DNA of 23,333 bases from JAZKIX01 sp040384645 (GTDB taxonomy: Bacteria; Pseudomonadota; Gammaproteobacteria; Burkholderiales; Burkholderiaceae_D). Below are positions 14,846-21,769 of the stretch, piece after piece. How positions within the stretch are numbered: the first letter of the stretch is position 1; every line of letters begins with the position of its first letter. A program made the position numbers and the translations under genes. The notes under the pieces are model-generated. The model ran no database searches. It was not told the DNA's origin and saw only the letters and a list, made by a program, of their open reading frames with translations. The DNA lies in assembly GCA_040384645.1 (NCBI GenBank), contig JAZKIX010000062.1:1-23333 (forward strand), in the 5' to 3' direction.

Positions 14846-15421
14846 TTACTGGCAATTGACCTGGATATTCGTCACGTCGGCACCGCCCATTGTGCCTGCA
14901 TAGTTAGCCACGGTACAGGTCTGGCCGGAAGGCTGGGCCAGGACTGCGACGCCGTAGATATTGCCATCGGGTACCACGGCGGCAAAAGTAAAGCCGGTGC
15001 TGTTGGCAGCCGGACTGACTGTATCGCTACCGTTGGCTAGCACCAGGCCTGCCGAAGTCAAGCCGCTGATGGTGCCGCCCAAGGCATAGGAGTTTTTGAT
15101 GCATGACACATTGACACTGCTCACAGGCAAGCCGTTGACCGAGCCGGAGGCACCGGTCAGGACGCAGGTCAGGCCTTTGGGCTGGGTTTTGATAGTGACG
15201 GCATAGGTTGCCTGGATATCGAGTTCACCAGGGAAAAGATAGGCATTGGCATTAGCAGGAATCTCTACCGTCCTGTCGCCGTTTGCTAGTACCAGACCGT
15301 TGCTGCTCAGGCCGGTGACGTTACCGCCGATGGTCACCGAAGAATAACCGCCGCAGGCCGTCAATCCAAGGGTTAAGGTAATTGCGGCCAATACGCGGCC
15401 ATGTGGAAAGAGCACTTTCAT
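14846..15421 (-). CDS. Lipoprotein with two tandem beta-rich modules (paralogue A)
   Basis: The start at 15421 is set by GGAG nine bases upstream; the open frame extends further upstream without protein-like features. The 191-residue product begins with a lipoprotein signal and lipobox LTAC, Cys23 being the lipidated residue. Gly follows it, so sorting to the outer membrane is expected. The mature part is two copies of one module of about 80 residues, GG.VTGL...GLVLANG..TV, a variable core, TQP.G.TC, and a closing V.C. Each module has two Cys placed for one disulfide. Similar modules occur in tandem in large secreted proteobacterial proteins (recalled, not searched). It lies 88 bp downstream of its paralogue and is probably co-transcribed with it. 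The function is unknown; adhesion or surface display is only a guess. Confidence 0.82.
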   Translation of the reverse strand: MKVLFPHGRVLAAITLTLGLTACGGYSSVTIGGNVTGLSSNGLVLANGDRTVEIPANANAYLFPGELDIQATYAVTIKTQPKGLTCVLTGASGSVNGLPVSSVNVSCIKNSYALGGTISGLTSAGLVLANGSDTVSPAANSTGFTFAAVVPDGNIYGVAVLAQPSGQTCTVANYAGTMGGADVTNIQVNCQ

Positions 15422-15509
15422 AAATATCTCCGAATAAATGGAATCAGGTCTCGCTGCAGCGTCAGCGCTGTCAGGCCGCGCCGCAGTATTGCATCGATGG
15501 GGCAGCAAA

Positions 15510-16091
15510 TTAGAGGCAATTGATTTGGACGTTGGTAACGTCGATATCGCCCATAAACGCAGCGCCGTTGACGACCGTGCAGCTTTGGCCGGCAGGCTGC
15601 GCGAATACGGTGACGCCATAAGCTGCAGCGACCCCGACTTTGGTCGGAAAGGTAAAGGTGGTGTCACCAGCTTTGGGGCTGACGCTATCGCTGCCGTTGG
15701 CCAATACTAAACCGGTACCGCTCAAGCCTGTGATGCTGCCGCCGAGGCTACGGTTGGCCACACAGGTAACTAGTACGTCGGTGATATCGGCCCCGCCAGC
15801 AATGCCCGAGCCTTTGGCAATGGTGCAGGTCTGGCCGGGGGGCTGGGTTTGCACTGAAATAAAATAGGCCGCATCCACACTTACGCGCCACGGAAAAGTA
15901 AACCGTGGTTGCGTGATGGTCGGTGACACCGTGCTGCCAGCATTGATCAAGACTAGGCCATCGGTAGTCAGGCCGGTGACGCTGCCGCCCAGGGTGATAT
16001 TGCTGACATTGGAACTGCCGCCACAGGCGCTCAAGCCGATGGCGATGGTCGCGCTCATCAATAGGCGCAGATAAAGAGTGGAAGGCTTCAT
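15510..16091 (-). CDS. Lipoprotein with two tandem beta-rich modules (paralogue B)
   Basis: This 193-residue paralogue of the next minus-strand gene starts at 16091, with GGAG just upstream. The signal peptide ends in the lipobox LSAC (Cys23), followed by Gly-Gly-Ser-Ser. Two modules follow: LGGSVTGLTTDGLVLINAG to VLVTC, then LGGSITGLSGTGLVLANGSD to VQINC, each with the paired Cys in QTC or QSC and at the module end. Its second module resembles the second module of the paralogue more than its own first module, so the two-module gene was probably duplicated as a whole. It is the first gene of the pair on the minus strand; no clear promoter was found. Confidence 0.82.
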   Translation of the reverse strand: MKPSTLYLRLLMSATIAIGLSACGGSSNVSNITLGGSVTGLTTDGLVLINAGSTVSPTITQPRFTFPWRVSVDAAYFISVQTQPPGQTCTIAKGSGIAGGADITDVLVTCVANRSLGGSITGLSGTGLVLANGSDSVSPKAGDTTFTFPTKVGVAAAYGVTVFAQPAGQSCTVVNGAAFMGDIDVTNVQINCL

Positions 16092-16477
16092 GTATTTCTC
16101 CAAAATAAGATCGGGGCTAAGCTTGGCCAGAATGGTATCGATTGTGTGGTCCGGCGAAGGGTTAAAAGAAGGTTGAGCAAGCTTGGTAATAGGTGTTTTC
16201 AGTGAAACGGCTAGCGGGTAGTTTGACGATGGCGCGTTCGGTATGTAATGAGATAGCTTGCTGTACGTCACACGTCAAAAACGGCGTGACATTGACGTCG
16301 TATCCGGCGCTATCGCTAAGACCGCTTAAATCCAAATTCAGCCGCGCACGCCGACGCAACGTAACTTCGCATGATAACGCAGCGTTACGCCAGTGCAGTG
16401 CAATTTGTTCATGGCTCAAGCGCTATAAGGGATGTGCTGGCGCCCAGTACAGTGTTTCAGGGCAAATTTTTCTAAAA

Positions 16478-16548
16478 AATACTCCTGGGTGTATTAAATT
16501 TTATGCATTGATTACCTAGGGATTAAGGGGTATTTTTCCATATACCCC
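16478..16548 (-). repeat. Dispersed intergenic two-hairpin repeat, copy 5
   Basis: AATAC (16478-16482) and GTATT (16491-16495) form the AT-rich hairpin with an 8-nt loop. GGGGTAT (16527-16533) and ATACCCC (16542-16548) form a perfect 7-bp GC-containing stem. The order and spacing match the copy at 7222-7294. The linking segment TACCTAGGGAT corresponds to TACCTGCGGGT there. Confidence 0.8.
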
Positions 16549-16612
16549 TACTATTCATGCAATTAATATGAGAAAACATGCGCCGACAAGCGGTCGCGCC
16601 AGGCGCAAGCCC

Positions 16613-16646
16613 AAAAAAAAGCGCACCGCAATGAATGCTGGTGCGC
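16613..16646 (-). terminator. Rho-independent terminator of the Spy-like gene
   Basis: On the minus strand GCGCACC (16646-16640) pairs with GGTGCGC (16627-16621) and is followed by eight Ts (16620-16613). It lies about 70 bp after the stop of the Spy-like gene. Confidence 0.88.
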
Positions 16647-16715
16647 CGTTTGACGGTCACTCCAAAGCGCTATCAGCAATAGCGGGTCGTCTCGTCAGTG
16701 CCGTGCCACATTAGG

Positions 16716-17198
16716 TTACTGTGAATGTCTACCCCAATGGCCATGATGACGCGGCCCGATATTGTCGTTGAATATTTTTTGCTGTTCCGGCGTCAGTGTG
16801 GCGTAGAAAGTTTTCATCGCAGCCAGGCGCGTGCTTAAACGTTCTTCTCCTTGCTGCATAAAGCCGATCATTTTTTCCAGGCGTTCCGGCGCAGATAATT
16901 TTTCCATATCAGCCCGTATTTGGGCGCGATCCGGTTTGGTCGGGGCATCATTGACGCTCATGGCTGCAGCGAAGCTGGCCCAACCGGATTCTTGTGTTGC
17001 GTTCAGCTTGAGCAGATCGTGTACTTTAGCCAGATGTTTGGCCATATGCGCCTGCCGGTGGGCGCCGAACATGCCGTGGCCGCGCTGTGTGTGTGCGGCG
17101 GCACCGTCGTCAGCCGAGATGGCTTGCGCCGAAATGCCAGCCAAGCCTAAGCCCAGCACGCTGCAACCGATTAAAAGACTCTTGCGAATGGTGTTCAT
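16716..17198 (-). CDS. Spy/CpxP-family (LTXXQ motif) periplasmic protein
   Basis: With the ATG at 17198 (AAGGAA seven bases upstream) the product has 160 residues and a signal peptide cleaved near AQA (about residue 26). The mature protein is highly helical and basic. It contains the family motif LTPEQQKIF (residues 135-143) and an earlier degenerate copy, LNATQESGW. Spy and CpxP are periplasmic chaperones or stress sensors of the envelope. The protein is rich in His at both ends (HTQRGHGMFGAHRQAHMAKH and HHGHWGRH), which could bind metal. It is transcribed divergently from a two-component system, with 186 bp between the starts. That arrangement suggests it is a target of, or accessory sensor for, that system. 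Confidence 0.85.
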   Translation of the reverse strand: MNTIRKSLLIGCSVLGLGLAGISAQAISADDGAAAHTQRGHGMFGAHRQAHMAKHLAKVHDLLKLNATQESGWASFAAAMSVNDAPTKPDRAQIRADMEKLSAPERLEKMIGFMQQGEERLSTRLAAMKTFYATLTPEQQKIFNDNIGPRHHGHWGRHSQ

Positions 17199-17298
17199 GG
17201 CGTTTCCTTTTTCATGTTTAGAAGGGTATGTGTCATTGCACATGATCACGAGTGTGTTGCCTGCATGTTTCTCATAAGTGTCCAGCGCCGCGCATTTT

Positions 17299-17313
17299 GT
17301 ATCGCGATGTAAC
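17299..17313. promoter_or_regulatory. CpxR-like direct repeat in the divergent promoter region
   Basis: GTATC-N5-GTAAC resembles the CpxR box GTAAA-N5-GTAAA (3 and 4 of 5 matches). It is located between the Spy-like gene and the response regulator gene. A weak promoter for the regulator may overlap it: TTGCCG at 17316-17321, 17 bp, TACAAA at 17339-17344. Confidence 0.35.
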
Positions 17314-17384
17314 GATTGCCGCAGGCTATACATGAAGATACAAATAGATGATTCCTGCTGCGCGCACTTGAGATAATCTGCGGC

Positions 17385-18107
17385 ATGGACTCAATTTCTA
17401 CCATTTTGATTGTCGATGACGACCGCGAGATTCGTTCCCTGCTGGCCGAATATCTGGAAGCCAACGGTTATCGTGCCCTGACCGCGATGGACGGCAGTGC
17501 GATGTGGAAAATACTCGATGACACGCGGCCCGACTTGCTGGTGCTCGATCTCAACCTGCCCGGCGATGACGGCTTGGCCTTATGCCGCAAATTGCGTGCG
17601 ACCTCCAATCTTCCAGTGATCATGCTAACTGCACGCAATGCGCCGCTGGACCGCATCTTGGGACTGGAAATGGGAGCCGACGATTATTTACCAAAGCCAT
17701 TCGAACCACGCGAATTGCTGGCGCGGATACGTAGTGTCATGCGGCGCAGTCATGCCATGCCTTCTAATCTATCGATCGAAAGCGCGCAGCAAATGCGTTT
17801 TGCCGATTGGACGCTGGATTTGACGGCGCGCCATTTGATCGATCCAGCCGGTTTGGTAATCATGTTGTCGGGTGCCGAGTTCCGCTTGCTGAAAGTGTTT
17901 CTAGAGCATCCAAATCGTATCCTCAATCGCGATCAGATATTAAATTTGACGCAGGGACGTGACGCCGACCCGTTCGATCGCTCGATCGATATCCAGATCA
18001 GCCGCCTGCGCCAGAAATTGGGTGAAGATGCGCGCTCGCCGCAAATCATAAAAACCGTGCGTAACGGCGGTTATGTGCTAGCAGTGACGGTGTCAATCGC
18101 CCCATGA
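17385..18107 (+). CDS. OmpR/PhoB-family response regulator
   Basis: The 240-residue protein has an N-terminal receiver domain: acidic pocket Asp11-13, phosphoacceptor Asp55 in VLDLNLPG, Thr82 in MLTARN and Lys104 in LPKPFEP. A C-terminal winged-helix DNA-binding domain runs from about residue 135, with GAEFRLLKVFLEHPNRILNR and the recognition region DRSIDIQISRLRQKLGED, ending in IIKTVRNGGYVLA. It acts as a phosphorylation-controlled transcription factor. Its stop overlaps the start of the sensor kinase (ATGA), so they are a translationally coupled pair. It is divergent from the Spy-like gene, which makes it functionally CpxR-like. Orthology to CpxR itself cannot be claimed from the sequence alone. 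Confidence 0.94.
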   Translation: MDSISTILIVDDDREIRSLLAEYLEANGYRALTAMDGSAMWKILDDTRPDLLVLDLNLPGDDGLALCRKLRATSNLPVIMLTARNAPLDRILGLEMGADDYLPKPFEPRELLARIRSVMRRSHAMPSNLSIESAQQMRFADWTLDLTARHLIDPAGLVIMLSGAEFRLLKVFLEHPNRILNRDQILNLTQGRDADPFDRSIDIQISRLRQKLGEDARSPQIIKTVRNGGYVLAVTVSIAP

Positions 18108-19465
18108 GGTCGTTTTGCGGATCGATGGCGGGGCGCGTGTTTTTGATCCTGATATTGGGCATCGTGTTATCTGCGGCTCTCACCTTGTGGCTGGCGTCGG
18201 GTGAGCGGCAGCGGGCGATCGCGCAGATTCGGGATTTCCATGCGGTGGATCGGGCAGAGCAATTGATTCTTGCGCTGGATGCAATTCCAGCACAGGGACG
18301 CCAAGCTTACCTGGCGATAGCCGATCCGCGCGGCTTGCGAGTCGAAGCGGTGCAAGCCGACGAAGCACGCGAAAAACGCGACACGGCATTTACCCGTGCC
18401 TTGCGTGAAAATTTAGGCGCGGCCTATAAAGTTGCCGGATTGGGGCGCAAGCCGGCGGGATGCGGTAAACCGCCCGTCAAACCCTGGTTTGGCGGGGCGC
18501 CCTGGCGTCCCGGTTGCGAAAGCATGAATGTGACTTTGCGCGATGGCGAAACTGTGCGCCTGTCGATCATGCCGCCACGCGATCAGGCCTTACCTTCCCA
18601 TTTCGACTTTTTGAGTTATCTAGGCCTATTTTTAGCCAGCATTGCCTTGCTGGCATATCTGGTGGCGCGCATGACGACGCGACCCTTGAAGCAGTTGGCG
18701 CAAGCAGCCAATGATCTGGGGCGAGATATCAATCATCCGCCGTTGGTACAAAAAGGCAGTAGCGAGATTCGGCAGGCCAGTGCCGCGTTCAACGCCATGC
18801 AAGCCCGCATTGCCGAGCATATTGCGCAACGCACCCAGATGCTGGCCGCGATTACCCATGACCTGCAAACACCGCTCACGCGCCTGCGCTTGCGGCTGGA
18901 AAAAGTGCCAGATCTGGAGTTACGCGACAAATTGGTCGGCGATCTGTCATCGATGCAAGAAATGGTGCGCGAAGGGCTTGATCTGGCGCGCAGCATGGAC
19001 TCAAGCGAGCCGATGCAACCGCTCGATCTGGATTCCCTGCTCGACAGCGTTTGTGCCGACGCCGCCGATGCCGGCCAGGAAGTGACTTTGCAAGGGCAGA
19101 CCAGCATGTCGTTGATGGCGCGGCCCATGGCCTTGCAACGTTGTCTGATCAACTTGATCGACAACGCCGTCAAATACGGTCGTTACGCTCATGTGCAGGT
19201 CGAGCGTATGGGCACCAATGCGGCGCGGATTCATGTGCGCGATGGTGGTTTGGGAATTGCGCCGGATCTGTTGCTAAAAGTGTTCGAACCTTTTTACAGG
19301 CTTGAATCGTCGCGATCTCGTGATTCGGGCGGCACTGGACTTGGCTTGACCATCGCACGCAATATCGCCGAGCAACATGGTGGCAGTCTGTCCTTGGCAA
19401 ATCACCGGGAAGGCGGGTTGGAAGTCAGTCTAATCCTGCCGGCCAAAGCGGGTTCAGGACGTTGA
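18104..19465 (+). CDS. Two-component sensor histidine kinase
   Basis: The 453-residue inner-membrane kinase has TM1 at about residues 10-31, a periplasmic sensor region of about 135 residues, and TM2 at about 168-190. A HAMP domain (about 190-243, ARMTTRPLKQLAQAANDLG) leads to the H-box THDLQTPLTRLR with His252. The catalytic domain shows the N-box LIDNAVKYG (Asn354), G1 DGGLGI, F-box FEPFYRLE and G2 GTGLGL. The periplasmic part has two Cys (120 and 138) within a Gly/Pro/Trp-rich loop, which may form a disulfide or a redox or metal sensing site. It phosphorylates the partner regulator. Its 3' end overlaps the convergent CWC gene by 12 bp. Confidence 0.94.
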   Translation: MRSFCGSMAGRVFLILILGIVLSAALTLWLASGERQRAIAQIRDFHAVDRAEQLILALDAIPAQGRQAYLAIADPRGLRVEAVQADEAREKRDTAFTRALRENLGAAYKVAGLGRKPAGCGKPPVKPWFGGAPWRPGCESMNVTLRDGETVRLSIMPPRDQALPSHFDFLSYLGLFLASIALLAYLVARMTTRPLKQLAQAANDLGRDINHPPLVQKGSSEIRQASAAFNAMQARIAEHIAQRTQMLAAITHDLQTPLTRLRLRLEKVPDLELRDKLVGDLSSMQEMVREGLDLARSMDSSEPMQPLDLDSLLDSVCADAADAGQEVTLQGQTSMSLMARPMALQRCLINLIDNAVKYGRYAHVQVERMGTNAARIHVRDGGLGIAPDLLLKVFEPFYRLESSRSRDSGGTGLGLTIARNIAEQHGGSLSLANHREGGLEVSLILPAKAGSGR

Positions 19466-19678
19466 TTCGGTGGATGGCAATGTGCCTGATTTTTGTTGGC
19501 TTAGGCAAGCAGGGCAGTAACATCGTGCATTTTTATCCAGCGGGAGCGGCATGCGTATTTCGGTCGGATTATCGACGGTCGCTTGCATGGTGGCATTAAA
19601 ACACCAGCAAGCGCCATTACGCATGCCGTCTACCACGCCACAGCAAAAAGAAGCAGCGCAAGCCGGGCATGTACTCAT
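19454..19678 (-). CDS. Small cysteine-rich CWC-family protein
   Basis: This 74-residue protein has the conserved Cys pattern of the CWC family: CPACAASFCC near the N-terminus, CWC in the middle (GACWCFNATM) and CYCPACL near the C-terminus, likely for zinc binding. The family has no known function. It is the third gene of a minus-strand operon; its ATG overlaps the anti-sigma stop (ATGA, 19678-19675). Its 3' end runs 12 bp into the convergent kinase gene. Confidence 0.8.
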   Translation of the reverse strand: MSTCPACAASFCCGVVDGMRNGACWCFNATMQATVDNPTEIRMPLPLDKNARCYCPACLSQQKSGTLPSTESTS

Positions 19679-19908
19679 TCGGCTGAACTTGGATTGTCGT
19701 CGTCATCTTGCGGTGACGGTGGCATATGGCGTATGGCTTTGCGCAATAGCGCCATTTGACCGTTAAAATTGGTACAGGCCTCGCAAATCATGAGATGCAT
19801 CTGCACCCGGGTGCGCTCAACCAGCGATAACGGGCGATCCATGCCTTCTGAGACGAGGCGGTGAGCCTCTCTGCAACTGGGGGTAAGCCTGACGGGCTCT
19901 TTATTCAT
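19675..19908 (-). CDS. Small zinc-finger (zf-HC2) anti-sigma factor
   Basis: The 77-residue protein has the anti-sigma zinc-binding pattern HLMICEAC (His38, Cys42, Cys45, an H-x3-C-x2-C arrangement), with Cys12 and His16 upstream. There is no membrane segment, so it is a soluble anti-sigma of the ZAS type. It should hold the upstream-encoded ECF sigma factor inactive, possibly releasing it on zinc loss or thiol oxidation. It lies 46 bp downstream of the sigma gene and overlaps the CWC gene by 4 bp. Confidence 0.82.
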   Translation of the reverse strand: MNKEPVRLTPSCREAHRLVSEGMDRPLSLVERTRVQMHLMICEACTNFNGQMALLRKAIRHMPPSPQDDDDNPSSAE

Positions 19909-19954
19909 GGCAATATCTTACAGTCGAAGGTGATCGGTAAATACAAACGCTATT

Positions 19955-20536
19955 TCACTTGCTGGCAGAGTGTTGATTGCCGAACCAGTTCAAATCCAGG
20001 CATTCGCGTAATCGTAGTCGTGCGCGATACAGCATCACCCAAGCATTGGCCGTGGTGATGTCCAATTCCTTACAGATATCTTCCGTTTCCAACTCCAACC
20101 ATTCACGCATCATGAAAATTCGTGCTGTTTTGGCAGGTAATTTTTCGAGACACATTTCCATTACGTGGAAAAAATCCTTTTGTTCCAACGTTGCGTCCGG
20201 GTCGCCCCACCGCCGCGGCAGGTCGCGGGTGTGGCCGTTCGCCAGAAACAAGGCGTCCACGACATCGCCCTCCGACTGCTCGTCTTGTGTTTCGATCTGG
20301 CATTCACGTTTCGCAAGACGGAGATTGTCGATGATCTTGAACTTCAAAATGCCGGTGACGTAGGTACGGAGCGAGGATTGACCGGCAAAGCGATCCGGCT
20401 TTTCAATGACAGCGATCAGCGCATCTTGGACAGCATCCTCGGCTAAGGCATCGTTGCGCAATTGCAATTTGGCAAAGCGGACCAATATCGGGCGCATTGC
20501 TTCGAGTTGTTGATAGAGGGAAGTAGTCTGGTTCAT
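19955..20536 (-). CDS. ECF-type RNA polymerase sigma factor
   Basis: The 193-residue protein has the two-domain ECF layout. Region 2 (about residues 13-80) contains LAEDAVQDALIAVIEKPDRF and LRTYVTGILKFKIIDNLR. Region 4 (about 125-182) contains LEKLPAKTARIFMMREWLELE and the helix-turn-helix ITTANAWVMLYRARLRLRE. The linker between them is acidic (ETQDEQSEGDVVD). The ATG at 20536 was chosen; a TTG at 20545 would add three residues, and neither has a strong ribosome site. It heads a three-gene unit with a zinc-finger anti-sigma and a CWC protein. The target regulon is not visible here. Confidence 0.92.
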   Translation of the reverse strand: MNQTTSLYQQLEAMRPILVRFAKLQLRNDALAEDAVQDALIAVIEKPDRFAGQSSLRTYVTGILKFKIIDNLRLAKRECQIETQDEQSEGDVVDALFLANGHTRDLPRRWGDPDATLEQKDFFHVMEMCLEKLPAKTARIFMMREWLELETEDICKELDITTANAWVMLYRARLRLRECLDLNWFGNQHSASK

Positions 20537-20576
20537 TTGGGGCAAAGCCTAGCGTAAGCACTGTTTGTTGACAAGT

Positions 20577-20582
20577 TATAAT
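20577..20582 (+). promoter_or_regulatory. -10 hexamer upstream of argB
   Basis: A perfect TATAAT lies 60 bp before the argB start. A TTGACA at 20568-20573 is too close to serve as its -35, and no good -35 is seen at 20554-20559, so the promoter is only partly supported. Confidence 0.35.
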
Positions 20583-20642
20583 CCCGAGCGAATTTTCATC
20601 GTTTCCCTGTAAAATTGTAAAAATCTATCTTCAGGACTTGCC

Positions 20643-21566
20643 ATGCCCCATTTGTCTGATGCCATCCCCGATTTAAATGGCGATTTGACCAAAGTCGCGC
20701 CCCAAATCAAGGCGCAAATTTTGGCCGAAGCGTTGCCATACATCCGAAAATTCCATGGTAAGACCATCGTTATCAAGTACGGCGGTAATGCAATGACGGA
20801 AGAGCGCCTGAAGCACGGCTTTGCCCGTGATGTCATCTTATTGAAACTGGTTGGCATGAATCCGGTCGTCGTGCATGGCGGTGGACCGCAAATCGACAAT
20901 GCACTCAAAAAAATCGGCAAACAAGGCACCTTCATTCAAGGCATGCGCATTACCGATGAAGAAACCATGGAAGTGGTGGAGTGGGTATTGGGTGGTGAAG
21001 TGCAGCAGGATATCGTGATGTTGATCAACCATTACGGCGGCCAGGCAGTCGGCCTTACCGGCAAGGATGGCGGCCTAATCCGTGCCCGCAAGATGCAAAT
21101 GCCGGATAAGGAAAATCCAGGCCAATTTCTCGATATCGGTTTTGTCGGCGAGATCGATGCCATCAACCCGGCTGTGGTCAAGGCGCTGCAAGACGATGCC
21201 TTCATCCCGATTATTTCGCCAATAGGATTTGGCGAAGACGGCCAAGCTTACAATATCAACGCTGATCTGGTCGCTGGCAAAATCGCAGAAATACTGAAAG
21301 CGGAAAAGCTCATCATGATGACCAATATCCCCGGTGTGATGGATAAGAGCGGTAATTTGCTAACCGATCTGTCGGCTCGCGAGATTGATGAAATGTTTGC
21401 TGACGGAACTATTTCAGGCGGTATGCTGCCTAAGATATCGTCTGCGCTGGATGCCGCCAAATCCGGCGTCAATACGGTACACATTATTGATGGCCGGATT
21501 GAGCATTCATTATTACTTGAAGTGTTGACCGAGCAAGCATTTGGAACAATGATCAGATCGCATTAA
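20643..21566 (+). CDS. argB: Acetylglutamate kinase
   Basis: ArgB phosphorylates N-acetyl-L-glutamate with ATP, the second step of arginine biosynthesis. The 307-residue length fits the arginine-sensitive form. Amino-acid-kinase motifs are clear: the phosphate-binding TIVIKYGGNAM (Lys45), VVHGGGPQID, the nucleotide-binding INADLVAGKIAEIL, and GGMLPKISSALDAAKSGV near the end, with IDGRIEHSLLLEVLT. The ATG at 20643 gives the N-terminal helix found in hexameric, arginine-inhibited enzymes. It stands alone among genes of other functions, as is usual for betaproteobacteria. Confidence 0.97.
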   Translation: MPHLSDAIPDLNGDLTKVAPQIKAQILAEALPYIRKFHGKTIVIKYGGNAMTEERLKHGFARDVILLKLVGMNPVVVHGGGPQIDNALKKIGKQGTFIQGMRITDEETMEVVEWVLGGEVQQDIVMLINHYGGQAVGLTGKDGGLIRARKMQMPDKENPGQFLDIGFVGEIDAINPAVVKALQDDAFIPIISPIGFGEDGQAYNINADLVAGKIAEILKAEKLIMMTNIPGVMDKSGNLLTDLSAREIDEMFADGTISGGMLPKISSALDAAKSGVNTVHIIDGRIEHSLLLEVLTEQAFGTMIRSH

Positions 21567-21769
21567 TCTCGCGTTTTTTGATTTTATGTCGCGGCCTTTC
21601 ATTTTCACGCAATATTTGGATGACATAATCGTTTACAAGAAAAAAGGCGGCGCGTTGTTGTCTGGCGTTACCTATTGTCTTTAACCTAATGTGGCGCCAT
21701 ACTAAGCGCTCATCAAAATCGGGGGTTTTGCCGATGCATAGCGATAGCAATATCCACTATCAGGAGTAA

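Larger units (their letters stand above)
16092..16715. other. 624-bp intergenic region between the lipoprotein pair and the Spy-like gene
   Basis: It contains the fifth copy of the two-hairpin repeat (16478-16548) and a minus-strand terminator (16613-16646). The open frames at 16162-16419 (minus) and 16193-16519 (plus) overlap each other, have no recognisable domains and lack a good ribosome site; I do not call them genes. The remaining sequence upstream of the lipoprotein start probably holds its promoter. Confidence 0.6.

Noticed and set aside
15422..15667. Long N-terminal extension of lipoprotein A
   Set aside because: The extension is low-complexity and precedes a good signal peptide with its own ribosome site at 15421.
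16193..16519. 108-codon plus-strand frame in the spacer upstream of the lipoprotein pair, and the overlapping minus-strand frame 16162-16419
   Set aside because: No ribosome site and no domain; the plus-strand frame overlaps repeat copy 5.
6476..16548. Reading the dispersed repeats as a CRISPR array
   Set aside because: Copies are kilobases apart, diverged and in both orientations; there are no regular spacers or cas genes.
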